36,958 nucleotides of DNA, from NCBI GenBank assembly GCA_001603905.1, contig LVAE01000075.1:1-36958 (forward strand), written 5' to 3'. Below, one piece after another: positions 8,962 through 17,351 of this stretch. Origin of the DNA: Fibrobacterales bacterium Fibro_02. Lineage in GTDB: Bacteria > Fibrobacterota > Fibrobacteria > Fibrobacterales > Fibrobacteraceae. Every line of letters begins with the position of its first letter. The first letter of the stretch is position 1. Under the pieces are notes generated by a model that ran no database searches, had not been told where the DNA came from, and saw nothing but the letters and a program-made list of their open reading frames with translations. Position numbers and translations under genes: made by a program.

Positions 8962-9477
8962 ATGACCAAACAGCCTTTCAAGGTCAGACTGGCGCTTTTT
9001 TTGGCTAGTCTTTGGATAAAAAGCTTGCGCGTCAAGCTCAAGACCCCCGATTCTTTTTCTCCGGGAATTCTCGGAATATGGCACCGAGACCTGCTTGCCG
9101 CCACGGCCGCATTCAAAAATTGGGGGGTACACGCCTTTATTTCGGAATCCGGAGACGGAGAAATATTCGCAACGCTCGCTCAACAATTTGGCTACATCGT
9201 CACGCGCGGTTCAAGTAGCCACGGAGCAAGCAACATCAGGCATATTCTAGACGCACTCCAGCAGGGACATTTTGCAGGGATGGCGCTCGACGGTCCACGG
9301 GGCCCCGCACTCAAAATCAAGCCCGGATCACAGTGGCTTTCCCAAAAAAGCAACCGCCCCCTATGGATGGTTTCAGCCCGATATGGCGCCCATTTCACCC
9401 TAAAAACATGGGATAAATTCATTTTGCCCCTTCCTCTGACATCTATTGACATTGAAATTAAGTATCTTTGTGACTGA
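8962..9477 (+). CDS. DUF374-type lysophospholipid acyltransferase-like protein
   Basis: The 171-aa protein resembles the DUF374 family, which is related to lipid A and lysophospholipid acyltransferases and often sits near envelope genes. A hydrophobic N-terminal helix (KVRLALFLASLWIKSLRV) suggests inner-membrane association. Family-like motifs are GIWHRDLLAATAAF near residue 38, where the His-x4-type catalytic motif is expected, then SESGDGEIFATLAQQFG, TRGSSSHGA and ALDGPRGPALKIKPG. The protein is short but ends naturally. Its acyl donor and acceptor cannot be read from sequence. The start ATG at 8962 is the only good candidate. The dnaQ-like gene follows after about 47 bases on the same strand and may share its transcript. 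Confidence 0.8.
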   Translation: MTKQPFKVRLALFLASLWIKSLRVKLKTPDSFSPGILGIWHRDLLAATAAFKNWGVHAFISESGDGEIFATLAQQFGYIVTRGSSSHGASNIRHILDALQQGHFAGMALDGPRGPALKIKPGSQWLSQKSNRPLWMVSARYGAHFTLKTWDKFILPLPLTSIDIEIKYLCD

Positions 9478-9524
9478 TAAAAACACTACCATGGTGAATT
9501 CATTTTTTCAAGAGGGTTATTAAC

Positions 9525-10172
9525 GTGATTCTAATGCCACCTAAATTTGTCGCCTTTGACCTTGAAACTACAGGCCTCAACAACCAGAAAGACGAAATTA
9601 TTGAAATCGGCGCCGTTAAATTCACCGTGGAAACCAAGGGCGGCAAGGTCGTTCCCAAGCTGCTCGGCGAACTCGAAACATTCGTGAAGCCGAACATGAT
9701 GATTCCTGCCGAAGCATCCGCCGTGAACCATATTTACGACAGCGATGTGCAGGACGCCCCCGTCGTCGGTGACGCCATCAAGAAGTTCACCGAATTCTGC
9801 GGCCAGAGCACCATCCTCATCGCCCACAACGCAAACTTCGACGCAAGCTTCCTCCGTGTCGCCTACAAGAACAATCCCCAGGTCGTCCCCGGCAACCCCG
9901 TCATCGACAGCCTCGCGATTTCCAAGGCCATTCTCCCCGAAGCAAGTTCTCACAAGCTCGGCATTCTCGCCAACATGTTCAAGCGTCGCGACGAAATCGC
10001 CATGAAGATCGAAGCCGACAAGATGCACCGCGCCGTTTACGACTGTCTGATGCTGATGGAAGTGTTCGTCGCGCTGTTGCGCCGCCGTTTCAAGGAAAAA
10101 GACTGGGAAATGGTCAGCATCATGAAGAATATGGAAAAATACAAGGGCATTCCGCAGTTCATCAACAAATAA
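9525..10172 (+). CDS. DnaQ/PolC-type 3'-5' exonuclease
   Basis: This is a DEDDh-family exonuclease, likely a proofreading (epsilon-like) subunit or a stand-alone repair exonuclease. The three Exo motifs are present: FDLETTGL (D12, E14) for Exo I, LIAHNANFDASFLR for Exo II, and HRAVYDCLMLMEVF for Exo III with the catalytic His and Asp. At 215 aa it is a single domain with a short tail that might hold a clamp- or polymerase-binding peptide. GTG at 9525 is preferred because AGAGGG lies eight bases upstream; ATG at 9534 is the alternative. A strong terminator follows. The dnaE gene is about 800 bases away on the opposite strand, which agrees with a replication role without proving it. Confidence 0.9.
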   Translation: MILMPPKFVAFDLETTGLNNQKDEIIEIGAVKFTVETKGGKVVPKLLGELETFVKPNMMIPAEASAVNHIYDSDVQDAPVVGDAIKKFTEFCGQSTILIAHNANFDASFLRVAYKNNPQVVPGNPVIDSLAISKAILPEASSHKLGILANMFKRRDEIAMKIEADKMHRAVYDCLMLMEVFVALLRRRFKEKDWEMVSIMKNMEKYKGIPQFINK

Positions 10173-10190
10173 GCGGACTCCCCTTAAACC

Positions 10191-10230
10191 AAAAGAAAGA
10201 GAACCTAAAAAGTTCTCTTTCTTTTTTTTT
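10191..10230 (+). terminator. Terminator after the exonuclease gene
   Basis: AAAGAAAGAGAAC and GTTCTCTTTCTTT form a perfect stem that runs into a T-tract on the plus strand. It lies about 20 bases after the stop codon at 10172. The mirrored A/T tracts could also stop the leftward transporter transcript ending at 10249. Confidence 0.85.
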
Positions 10231-10248
10231 CAGAAATAGATAATCGAA

Positions 10249-11121
10249 TCAACCTTTTGAAAGGGTCAGCAGCACTGCCCCCGCGAGAATAATGAACGTA
10301 GCAAGGAGCAGCTTGATTCGTTCCTTCGCGGTCTTGTACTCACCGAAAACAAACACTCCCCAGCCGAGGTTCACCAGTAAGTTCAGCTGCGTGAGCGGGT
10401 AACCGACGGCATAACCGAGCGCCCCTTCCGGGTCGATTGCCCAGAAGCAACCGTGCATTCCCGCCATCCACAAGAATCCGGCGATAACACTCACGACACT
10501 CGGAGCAAGCGGATACCAATAGAATTTATGACGGCGAATCTGAAGAATGCCAATTAAGAGCTGACTACCAAAAAAGATGCCTATCGAGAATGGACACATG
10601 AATTCGACATCGGTCAATTCAAGTCCCGCGGCCGTCGCCAACTTGAAGGGAATCAAGTAAGTACCAAAGGCGAAACCGCCCAGGAACGAGCGCCAGTTCT
10701 TGAAAATAGAGCCGCCATGCGAAGGCGAAAGCCGGGAGAGTCCGACCATAAAGCAGATAATCGCCGGGATCGAAAGCGCAAACGAAGACTTTTCGTGAAA
10801 CAGCAGAACCCCCGAAAGGAACGAGGCCAAGATGCTCATTCCCATGGAGCGCACGCCGGCACCCGCCAAGTCCGCCTCGGCCTTGACCGCCCAGAAACAG
10901 AACGTTCCGCCAATGACCCACCACAAGCCACAGAAAAAACCGACCGGGCTCAAGTTAAACGTTCCCGTGACAAAGGCAACCACGAGCGCACTGATAAGCA
11001 CGCCCCAAGTCATCATCGAAAGGAATGCCCAGCTCGAAAACTTCGGCCACTTTTTGAGGGGGGTCATGTAAGTGCCGAAAATAAAGATGGACATCAACGC
11101 GCCAATGTAACTACTTTCCAA
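10249..11121 (-). CDS. GRP/DMT-family sugar transporter-like membrane protein
   Basis: A ten-helix integral membrane protein of the drug/metabolite transporter superfamily, closest in feel to the glucose/ribose porter (GRP) group. It has two homologous halves, each opening with a similar motif: FGTYMTPLKKW in the first and FGTYLIPFKLA in the second. The C-terminal part has GYPLTQLNLLVNLGWG, then FVFGEYK and a final helix. The likely role is proton-coupled or facilitated uptake of a sugar; the substrate is not visible. The open frame extends back into mnmE, but that stretch is non-hydrophobic and out of character. The start is therefore placed at TTG 11121, with ATG 11094 as the alternative. 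It overlaps or abuts the mnmE stop, which suggests translational coupling. Confidence 0.75.
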   Translation of the reverse strand: MESSYIGALMSIFIFGTYMTPLKKWPKFSSWAFLSMMTWGVLISALVVAFVTGTFNLSPVGFFCGLWWVIGGTFCFWAVKAEADLAGAGVRSMGMSILASFLSGVLLFHEKSSFALSIPAIICFMVGLSRLSPSHGGSIFKNWRSFLGGFAFGTYLIPFKLATAAGLELTDVEFMCPFSIGIFFGSQLLIGILQIRRHKFYWYPLAPSVVSVIAGFLWMAGMHGCFWAIDPEGALGYAVGYPLTQLNLLVNLGWGVFVFGEYKTAKERIKLLLATFIILAGAVLLTLSKG

Positions 11122-12553
11122 TGCAGAACCCCGCGAAAATAGATTGTAAAATGTCTTCGGACGAAATTTCGCCCGTGATACTCTGAAGCGCCCTGCGCAC
11201 CAGCTGCATTTCAAAAGCAAGCAGTTCCACTGCAGGGTTTTTCTCTAGCAGGTCAAGCACGCGGTCAACACCCGCAAGGGCTTCTTCGAGGCAAGACTTT
11301 TCTCGTTCGCTCGTAATCCAGAGATCTTCGGCGTTTTCAGATTTCTTGAACAAGATTGCGTTCATGTTTTTCTTGAGTTCGGCAAGGCCTTCGCCGGTCT
11401 TGGAAGAAACATTAAGATGACTTGTATCAGGAGATTGCTTCGTCGCTTCGCTCCTCGCAATGACATTTGCGGCCAAGTCGCTCTTCGAAACGACAACAAA
11501 ATCTGGTTTGAGATTCTTCGACTCCGCTTGCGCTTCTCCACAAGGTGGATAACAGCCACTAAGGGACTTCGTCCCAAGTGTTGTATAGCTCAGGATGACA
11601 CCTTCTTTGTTCCCAGCGGAGTTGTTTCCATCCACCACGAGAATCTTCATGTCGGCTTCGTCGAGAATCTCGCGCGACTTTTTCATACTGAGCGCATCGA
11701 GTTCGTCGGTCGCCTTGTCCGCAATGCCTGCGGTATCGATCAAGCGGATTTCACCGCCATCCAGGAACAGGCGGACTTCAACAAAATCGCGCGTCGTGCC
11801 CGGTACGTTACTTACAAGCACACGGTCTTCACCGAGGAGCGCATTCACCAGGCTCGACTTGCCCGCATTCGGAGCACCATAAAGAACCGCAAGCGGGAGC
11901 CTGCTCAAGTTCGCCTTGCCGCGAAAGCTGTTCAGAATTCCCTTGATCGATTCACGGATATTCTCAAACTTCTGCTTCCAGCCACTAAAGTCGGGATCCG
12001 CCTCTTCTTCGGCAAAGTCCACATCAAGTTCCAGGCGAGCCGAGATGTCCTTGACCTGCGCCGTAAGCGTCGCGATTTTCTTGGAAAGGGCGCCCGAAAG
12101 CAGACGATGGGCATTCTCAAGTTCGGCGCGGTTTGCGCTATGGATAACGTCGGCCACCGATTCAGCCTGGGTCAAGTCCATCTTGCCATTCAAGAAGGCA
12201 CGACGAGTGTATTCACCGGGTTCAGCCAGGCGAACGCCCTCGATGCTGCGAATTGTCTGCAACAAGTCGCGGACAATCAGCGGATTTCCATGCGGGTAAA
12301 CTTCCAGGACATCCTCGCCGGTGTAGGAATTCGGCGCTTCGAAGTAGATGTACAAGAGACTATCGAGCACCTTGCCCGTCTGCGGATCGCGAGCGGTCCC
12401 AAGGTTCGCCATTCGAGGCACCAGGTTTTCAGCGGCACGTGCACCGAATAGGCGCCGAACCACGTCACGGACGTGGGTGCCGCTCACGCGAAGCGCGGCA
12501 ACGGCACTGACGCCCATAGGCGTCATCGGCGCAACAATCGTCAAAGAATCCAT
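11111..12553 (-). CDS. mnmE: tRNA uridine-5-carboxymethylaminomethyl modification GTPase MnmE
   Basis: MnmE works with MnmG to modify the wobble uridine of several tRNAs. The N-terminal tetrahydrofolate-binding domain starts at MDSLTIVAP, which sets the start at 12553 rather than the first in-frame codon upstream. The GTPase domain has GAPNAGKSS (226-234), TTRD (253-256), DTAG (273-276) and SKSD (356-359, G4). The protein ends FCIGK with the essential Cys. Two foreign-looking inserts flank G4: residues about 319-347 (LSYTTLGTKSLSG...) and about 364-375 (VIARSEATKQSP). Both are encoded by dispersed palindromic repeats and keep the frame, so the protein is probably functional but altered near the nucleotide pocket. 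It lies 55 bases downstream of the GT2 gene on the same strand. Confidence 0.96.
   Translation of the reverse strand: MDSLTIVAPMTPMGVSAVAALRVSGTHVRDVVRRLFGARAAENLVPRMANLGTARDPQTGKVLDSLLYIYFEAPNSYTGEDVLEVYPHGNPLIVRDLLQTIRSIEGVRLAEPGEYTRRAFLNGKMDLTQAESVADVIHSANRAELENAHRLLSGALSKKIATLTAQVKDISARLELDVDFAEEEADPDFSGWKQKFENIRESIKGILNSFRGKANLSRLPLAVLYGAPNAGKSSLVNALLGEDRVLVSNVPGTTRDFVEVRLFLDGGEIRLIDTAGIADKATDELDALSMKKSREILDEADMKILVVDGNNSAGNKEGVILSYTTLGTKSLSGCYPPCGEAQAESKNLKPDFVVVSKSDLAANVIARSEATKQSPDTSHLNVSSKTGEGLAELKKNMNAILFKKSENAEDLWITSEREKSCLEEALAGVDRVLDLLEKNPAVELLAFEMQLVRRALQSITGEISSEDILQSIFAGFCIGK
11433..11464. repeat. Dispersed palindromic repeat inside mnmE (after G4)
   Basis: The sequence starts GATTGCTTCGTCGCTTCG and ends CTCGCAATGAC. 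On the coding strand it is translated as IARSEATKQS, a peptide known to mark this repeat class across many genomes. It has the same arms as the lpxB copy at 4297-4330. Confidence 0.88.
11511..11599. repeat. Second dispersed repeat inside mnmE (before G4)
   Basis: One edge reads AGATTCTTCGACTCCGCTTG and the other CTCAGGATGAC. These are the two ends of a second common repeat class, here with an enlarged central section containing GGGACTTCGTCCC. It is translated in frame as a Gly/Ser/Pro/Cys-rich loop in MnmE. Confidence 0.75.
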
Positions 12554-12608
12554 AGAATTAAAGATAGCAAAAGCCGAACTTTCGGCAAAAAGCATTTCCT
12601 ATTTAGCA

Positions 12609-13586
12609 TCACCTATTTTCAATCGGATACGCATCAAGAATCTCGCGGACCTTGGCACCGACATTCCCGAATTTCTTGCGATACTTCTTGCGAATCACCA
12701 ATTCATCCGGAAGCATCGCCAGCGCCTGCAGCCAAGCCTTCGCCAGGGCGACACAGATCGACACCTTCGAAAGTTTCTTTCCATCACCCGATTGTCCCGG
12801 AACCCCGCCCTTCGCCATGTTCAGGTAACGCACGAAACCCTGAAGCGGAAGTTTCAGGACATCTGCCAAAGGGAGCAGGCGAACCGCAGTCCGCAAGCGA
12901 TTCCTTTCCGAATAAAACAGCTTGCGCGGCGAGTAGCGCACCGTAGTCATCGAACGTTCATGGTAGACCTTTGCCTCGGGGCAGAACACCGTCTTGAAGC
13001 CCGCCAAATTATGGCGGAAATACCACTCCGTCTCTTCGAAGAACAAAAAGAAACTCGCATCCATCTTGCCCGCCGCAACGGCGGCCGGCTTGCGGAAACT
13101 CATCACGGCCCCATAGCAGCCAAACACTTCCTTTTCGCGCACGTCAGCCTCGGCAATATCCAATCCGCTCGCCTCGTTTTTCGCAAACAGATCCGCACCG
13201 AACCGCACGCCCACCGCATTCACGACACCGCTCTTTTCCATCACGAGGCTTGCCACGGAGCCCGCCTCCGGATGCCGTTCAAAACAACGCAGCAAGTTTT
13301 CGGCCCAGGTCGGGTCAAATTCCAAATCCATGTTGCAAAGCACCTGGATATCGGAATCCATATTTTCAAGGAGCCCATTGCAGGCGCCCGCATAACCGAG
13401 ATTTTTCGGGCTCTCGATAACTTTGCAGTCAAGATTCTTTTCCCTTAACCGCTGGATTGAATCGTCGGTCGAGGCATTGTCAAAAACAAGAACGCGGACG
13501 GGCACACTCTGCGCAAGCAAGCTCCCGACACATTCCGAAAGTTCCAAGCCACCGTTATAATTTATGATACCGACATCTATCTGCAT
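12609..13586 (-). CDS. Glycosyltransferase family 2 (rhamnosyltransferase-like)
   Basis: A GT-A fold glycosyltransferase of 325 aa. It opens with DVGIINYNGG, then FDNASTDDS (36-43), PKNLGYAGACN and the metal-binding region LCNMDLEFDP (83-92). Acceptor-side motifs GCYGAVMSFRK and FLFFEETEWYFR are typical of WbbL-like rhamnosyl or related transferases that build cell-surface polysaccharides. There is no membrane segment at the N-terminus, so it is probably a cytoplasmic or peripheral enzyme. The sugar donor cannot be told from sequence. It stands first in a leftward unit with mnmE and the transporter. A terminator at 13603-13623 isolates it from the upstream lipoprotein gene. Confidence 0.88.
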   Translation of the reverse strand: MQIDVGIINYNGGLELSECVGSLLAQSVPVRVLVFDNASTDDSIQRLREKNLDCKVIESPKNLGYAGACNGLLENMDSDIQVLCNMDLEFDPTWAENLLRCFERHPEAGSVASLVMEKSGVVNAVGVRFGADLFAKNEASGLDIAEADVREKEVFGCYGAVMSFRKPAAVAAGKMDASFFLFFEETEWYFRHNLAGFKTVFCPEAKVYHERSMTTVRYSPRKLFYSERNRLRTAVRLLPLADVLKLPLQGFVRYLNMAKGGVPGQSGDGKKLSKVSICVALAKAWLQALAMLPDELVIRKKYRKKFGNVGAKVREILDAYPIENR

Positions 13587-13602
13587 ATTTACCCAAAAAG
13601 AA

Positions 13603-13623
13603 AAGGGACCATACAGGTCCCTT
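13603..13623 (-). terminator. Terminator after the LamG lipoprotein gene
   Basis: AAGGGACC and GGTCCCTT form an 8-bp stem. On the minus strand it is followed by TTCTTTTTGGG. It lies about 35 bases past the stop codon of the leftward gene at 13659 and directly upstream of the GT2 start. Confidence 0.75.
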
Positions 13624-13658
13624 CAAATATAGATTAAAGCTTTCGCAATCGGTAAAAA

Positions 13659-15584
13659 CTATAGTCCGTAGAAACGGATGTAATCGATTTCACCGTTAAA
13701 GTAGCGATCGCTCTTCGCCTGCCTCATAGCGTCGTAGCCTATGCCGATGTTGTAGCCCAGCTGGGACACATCGCCCTTCGCAGCGGCCCACACCGAACGT
13801 TCACCGTTCTGGAAAACAATCACGGAATCAGCGGTACGTTCGACCCGAATTTCGGTCCATTCGTCAAGAGCAAGTTCCTTGCCCCTGAGCACATTCCATT
13901 CCGTACCATCAGTTTCGGCATCGCGGAAATGCACCGTCAGCACGCCATCGTCAAGGCGGACAATCCAGCCGTCACCATAGCGTCCAGGAGGTTCGGCAAC
14001 AATGATATTCTGCATTTCAGAGAATGCGGCAGGTTTCACGCGGGTTTCAATCGCAAACGCATTGCGCTTGAACACCTTCGAGAGCTCAATCGGCAAACCG
14101 GATTGACCATCGAGCACAAGCGTCGTATCGACAACAGTCGCATTTCCGACGACATACTTCGTGGAATTGTTCGCTATGCGGTCAAGTCCCACGAACTTCG
14201 GTTCGTTGAATTCCCAGGCGGCAAGCAGCCATTCATTCTTGGGAACCAAGGTACCTTCGGTAAAGCCCTTGAACACACCAAAGCGGATGTAGTCCATTTC
14301 ACCAATGAAATAGCGGTCATGGAAACCTTGCTGCATCGCATCGTAACCGATACCCCAGTCGTAGCACATCTGGGTCAAGTCACCCTGGTAGGCCACGGCA
14401 ACCGTAAGTTCACCATTCTGGAACAGCTTGACGCTGTCGGCATTGCGTTCCAGGCGAATTTCGTTCCATTCACCCAGAATCATCTCCTTGCCCGGATAAA
14501 TGCTCCAGTCTACATAGCTACTATCGGCATCACGAAGATGAACCGTGAGAACCCCTTCGTCGATACGGAGCTGCCAGCCGTCCACTCCACGTCCAGGAGG
14601 CTCGGCCACAATAATATTCTGCATCGTACCGAACTTCGTCGGCTTCACGCGAGCCTCGACCACGAATTCATTGATACGGATATCCGAGTCCAGAGAAACC
14701 ATCATGCCTGACTTTCCGTCAAAGCTAGCGACACCATCAGCAGCGCTCACCACGCCTTCTCCGACAGATGCATTGTGACCGTGGCCCGTTACATCGAGGC
14801 CAACGTTTTCAGCATCGTTGAAATCCCATTCGGCGATCCAGTCGGTCACCACGGAATCGTACAGAGCAACAGAAGTGTCCAGCGGGATATCCAACGTATC
14901 GACCACCTGGACGGAGTCGATCGGAGTATCTTCAATTTCGTTAATCTTTTCTACGCCGATCTGTTCCACACGGCCATTGTTGCAGTAGCACTTGTCGGGA
15001 TGTCTTGCGTCAAAGCCAATCGTGAACAGGCCCTTGATTACGGCGCTCTTTCCGTCATCCTTGAAGGCGTCAATAATCTTTCCGTTCACGATAATTGCGA
15101 CAACGATACCGGCACGTTCCACGCGGACCGTGTTGAGCGTTTTCAAGTCCAGCGCCTTTTCGGTCTTAAACTTGAGCCATTCCTCGGTCGCATCGTTGCG
15201 CCAGGAATAGACAACGGCACCATCTTCGACCTGAAGAACCCAGGCAGCGGAATCGCCATCGACACCTGCAGAAGCAATCGTGTATGCAGAATCGTCTTCG
15301 ACCAGCACATCCGCTTCAACGGCGAAGTCATCGTTTTTCAGGGAATCCACGACTACAGATGCCGTATCCGAAGTCGAATCGGAAAGCAGCCAGGATTCCA
15401 CCACGGAATGCCTATATCGAGCAAGATGCGAGTGCGCATCCGCGACATTCAGGCGTGCAATGTTGTTCACGGTGGACTGTTCTTCGCTCACCGTACCCCA
15501 TGACGAGGAGTCCGACGGGCTCGTTGAACACCCGGCTAGCATACCGAGTGCAGTCGCTATAGCGAGACATGAAAACTTTTTCAT
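13659..15584 (-). CDS. Lipoprotein with repeated LamG/concanavalin-A-like domains
   Basis: A signal peptide with lipobox (MKKFSCLAIATALGMLAGC) marks a lipoprotein of about 641 aa. The start is the ATG at 15584, with AAAAGGAG six bases upstream; an upstream in-frame ATG lacks this. Three jelly-roll-like modules follow. The first is diverged (mature region to about residue 210). The second and third are clear copies of each other, sharing IIVAEPPGR, DGW, GVLTVH, RDA and IGYDAM, and both ending in YIRFG or YIRFY. LamG-like folds often bind glycans, so a role in adhesion or polysaccharide handling at the cell surface is inferred. There is no catalytic module. The gene diverges from a membrane-protein gene across an AT-palindromic promoter region. 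Confidence 0.85.
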   Translation of the reverse strand: MKKFSCLAIATALGMLAGCSTSPSDSSSWGTVSEEQSTVNNIARLNVADAHSHLARYRHSVVESWLLSDSTSDTASVVVDSLKNDDFAVEADVLVEDDSAYTIASAGVDGDSAAWVLQVEDGAVVYSWRNDATEEWLKFKTEKALDLKTLNTVRVERAGIVVAIIVNGKIIDAFKDDGKSAVIKGLFTIGFDARHPDKCYCNNGRVEQIGVEKINEIEDTPIDSVQVVDTLDIPLDTSVALYDSVVTDWIAEWDFNDAENVGLDVTGHGHNASVGEGVVSAADGVASFDGKSGMMVSLDSDIRINEFVVEARVKPTKFGTMQNIIVAEPPGRGVDGWQLRIDEGVLTVHLRDADSSYVDWSIYPGKEMILGEWNEIRLERNADSVKLFQNGELTVAVAYQGDLTQMCYDWGIGYDAMQQGFHDRYFIGEMDYIRFGVFKGFTEGTLVPKNEWLLAAWEFNEPKFVGLDRIANNSTKYVVGNATVVDTTLVLDGQSGLPIELSKVFKRNAFAIETRVKPAAFSEMQNIIVAEPPGRYGDGWIVRLDDGVLTVHFRDAETDGTEWNVLRGKELALDEWTEIRVERTADSVIVFQNGERSVWAAAKGDVSQLGYNIGIGYDAMRQAKSDRYFNGEIDYIRFYGL

Positions 15585-15614
15585 TGTTTCTCCTTTTCCC
15601 AAAACAGAATCCAT

Positions 15615-15645
15615 AGTTTGTAAGAATATAATATATTATATTGTA
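15615..15645. promoter_or_regulatory. Likely divergent promoter centred on an AT palindrome
   Basis: Positions 15625-15642 read AATATAATATATTATATT, a perfect 18-base palindrome that gives a TATAAT-like box on both strands. It lies in the 64-base gap between the leftward lipoprotein gene and the rightward flippase-like gene. The -35 boxes are not obvious. Confidence 0.45.
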
Positions 15646-15648
15646 GCC

Positions 15649-16602
15649 ATGCAAGAGTCCACTCGAAAAAAACTGACGAAATTCACTATAAATGTGATCA
15701 AATTATTCGTTACAGTCGGTGGCATCGCCTACATTTTTAACAAAATCCCCTTTTTTGACGCAATTTCAAACTGGCAGGAATCGACCCTCCCCTGGCTCCT
15801 GTTCATTTTTGCCCTGACCGTCGTCCTGATGGCCATCCAGGCGAACCGTTGGCGCGGACTCCTGCTTGACGAAGGAAAAAAGATCAAATTCCGCACTTTT
15901 TACGCCTATATCGCTCTCGGCTACTTTTTTAACAACCTACTCCCCAGCGGTTTCGGTGGAGATGCCGTCAAGACAATCGCCTTCGGCAAGCGTTTCGGAA
16001 ACACGGCCAATTCCGTTGCCGCCATTGCGATTTCACGCGTCATGGGCCTTATTGCCATGTTCCTGAGCTTTTTTATAGCACTTCCCTTCGTGCTGCTTCA
16101 GTACCAAATTCCCAAGGCATACACCATTACAGTTAGTTTGGTCGCAGTCCTTGCGGTTGTCATCATTATCGGCGGGCTCTTTTCGGACAAGATAAACATT
16201 CCACACAAACTTGCAAACAAGGTTCCTTTCCTGCTTAAACTGCAACAGGCATTTACCATTTACAGAAGCCATCCCAAGGCGTTCTGGCTATCGGGGTTGG
16301 ACTCAATCTGGTTGCAGTTGGTGACCATCATCATCCACTACGCCTACTTCAGGGCCGTGGGAGTCGACGTGAACATTGCAGTTATTACGGTGTTCACCAC
16401 CATCATGGTCACCTTCACCATGCTCCCGATTTCCATCAACGGAATCGGCATCCGCGAGAACGTCCAGGTGAGCCTGTACACGGGACTTCTCGGAATTCCA
16501 GCCGACGTGGTACTCGCCTCGACCCTGCTCAGCTACCTGCCGCTCCTTTTCCAGGCGGCACAGGGCGCAGCGGTTTTCGCCACATTTACCAAGAAGAAAT
16601 AA
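15649..16602 (+). CDS. Lysylphosphatidylglycerol synthase TM-region/flippase-like membrane protein (UPF0104)
   Basis: A 317-aa integral membrane protein with about eight helices, of the family that includes the membrane half of MprF and AglD-like proteins. Visible family features are NRWRGLLLDEGKKIKF after the second helix, then the conserved loop YFFNNLLPSGFGGDAVK, followed by AISRVMGLIAMF and a C-terminal LPISINGIGIREN. There is no lysyl-transferase domain, so this is the transporter half only, proposed to flip lipids or lipid-linked glycans. The true start is the ATG at 15649. The open frame extends 369 bases upstream, but that part is antisense to the lipoprotein gene and encodes nothing plausible. 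It ends against a bidirectional terminator. Confidence 0.85.
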   Translation: MQESTRKKLTKFTINVIKLFVTVGGIAYIFNKIPFFDAISNWQESTLPWLLFIFALTVVLMAIQANRWRGLLLDEGKKIKFRTFYAYIALGYFFNNLLPSGFGGDAVKTIAFGKRFGNTANSVAAIAISRVMGLIAMFLSFFIALPFVLLQYQIPKAYTITVSLVAVLAVVIIIGGLFSDKINIPHKLANKVPFLLKLQQAFTIYRSHPKAFWLSGLDSIWLQLVTIIIHYAYFRAVGVDVNIAVITVFTTIMVTFTMLPISINGIGIRENVQVSLYTGLLGIPADVVLASTLLSYLPLLFQAAQGAAVFATFTKKK

Positions 16603-16605
16603 CGC

Positions 16606-16635
16606 AAAAAAAATGCCCCGGCAAGAACCGGAGCA
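16606..16635. terminator. Terminator between convergent genes
   Basis: TGCCCCGG and CCGGAGCA pair with one mismatch around a CAAGAA loop. On the minus strand the stem is followed by eight T residues, which suits the DUF3332 gene ending at 16661. It also lies just past the stop of the rightward gene at 16602. Confidence 0.7.
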
Positions 16636-16660
16636 CCACAAATCAAGTAACCTGTTCGAA

Positions 16661-17098
16661 TTACTTTTCGATTTCGTACTGGGCAACGACGTTGCCTTCG
16701 TTGTCGAGAGCGCGGACAACGTTTTCATCACGCTGGAGCGTGAGGTTGGCCTTTTCACCCTTGGCAGTGGTCAGTTCCACGGACATAGAACCGTCGGCGT
16801 TCTTCACAGCGGCGATAGAGTTGCCTTCGGCATCCTTTTCGAAGTAGGAGTCGCCAGAAGCGAGCGGGTTGGAACCGGTCCAGAATTCGACAGTGTTGAG
16901 CACGAGGCCGTCCACGAGGAACAAGCAGATGCTGTACACCGGGAACCACATCAGGAAGAAGTGGACGATGGAGTTCAGCCACTTGTTACCAAGAGTGCCG
17001 TTCCAGTCGTGAAGCTTGTTGAAGCAAGCATTCTTGCCATAGCAGCCGGAAAGAACGATCATGCCGGCGCAGAGAAGGGTGACAATACCTTTTTTCAT
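16661..17098 (-). CDS. DUF3332-family lipoprotein
   Basis: A 145-aa protein with a lipoprotein signal (MKKGIVTLLCAGMIVLSGC). A Cys/Asn-rich start to the mature chain leads to the DUF3332 hallmark region: NGTLGNKWLNSIVHF, a hydrophobic stretch (FLMWFPVYSICLFLVDGLVL), then LNTVEFWTGSNPL. The C-terminal half is a small beta-rich domain. The family has no established function. The hydrophobic segment after the lipid anchor suggests it stays at a membrane. The start is fixed by TAAGGAG eight bases upstream of the ATG. It diverges from the solute-binding protein gene across about 250 AT-rich bases. Confidence 0.78.
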   Translation of the reverse strand: MKKGIVTLLCAGMIVLSGCYGKNACFNKLHDWNGTLGNKWLNSIVHFFLMWFPVYSICLFLVDGLVLNTVEFWTGSNPLASGDSYFEKDAEGNSIAAVKNADGSMSVELTTAKGEKANLTLQRDENVVRALDNEGNVVAQYEIEK

Positions 17099-17351
17099 TT
17101 TTAATACTCCTTAGGGGTTGTTTTTTTTGTCTTTTAGACGGCCGAAAATATAACTAAAAAAACAGATTCGTAACAGATTTCCGTCCCTATTTCAAAAAAT
17201 TTCGTTTAAACGTTTAATTATTTTTACAAATTATAGATTTTTCCGTATTCGAATATTATATTTTAGTGACGGATTTCACATAATGAAATTATTTTTTATT
17301 TTAGGTACGTATACTTTTGCAAAAAAGTGACGAAATTTGAAAGGAGTGATA

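Noticed and set aside
17099..17351. Possible c-di-GMP riboswitch before the binding-protein/cyclase unit
   Set aside because: The region is AT-rich with no conserved GEMM-like stems or loops visible.
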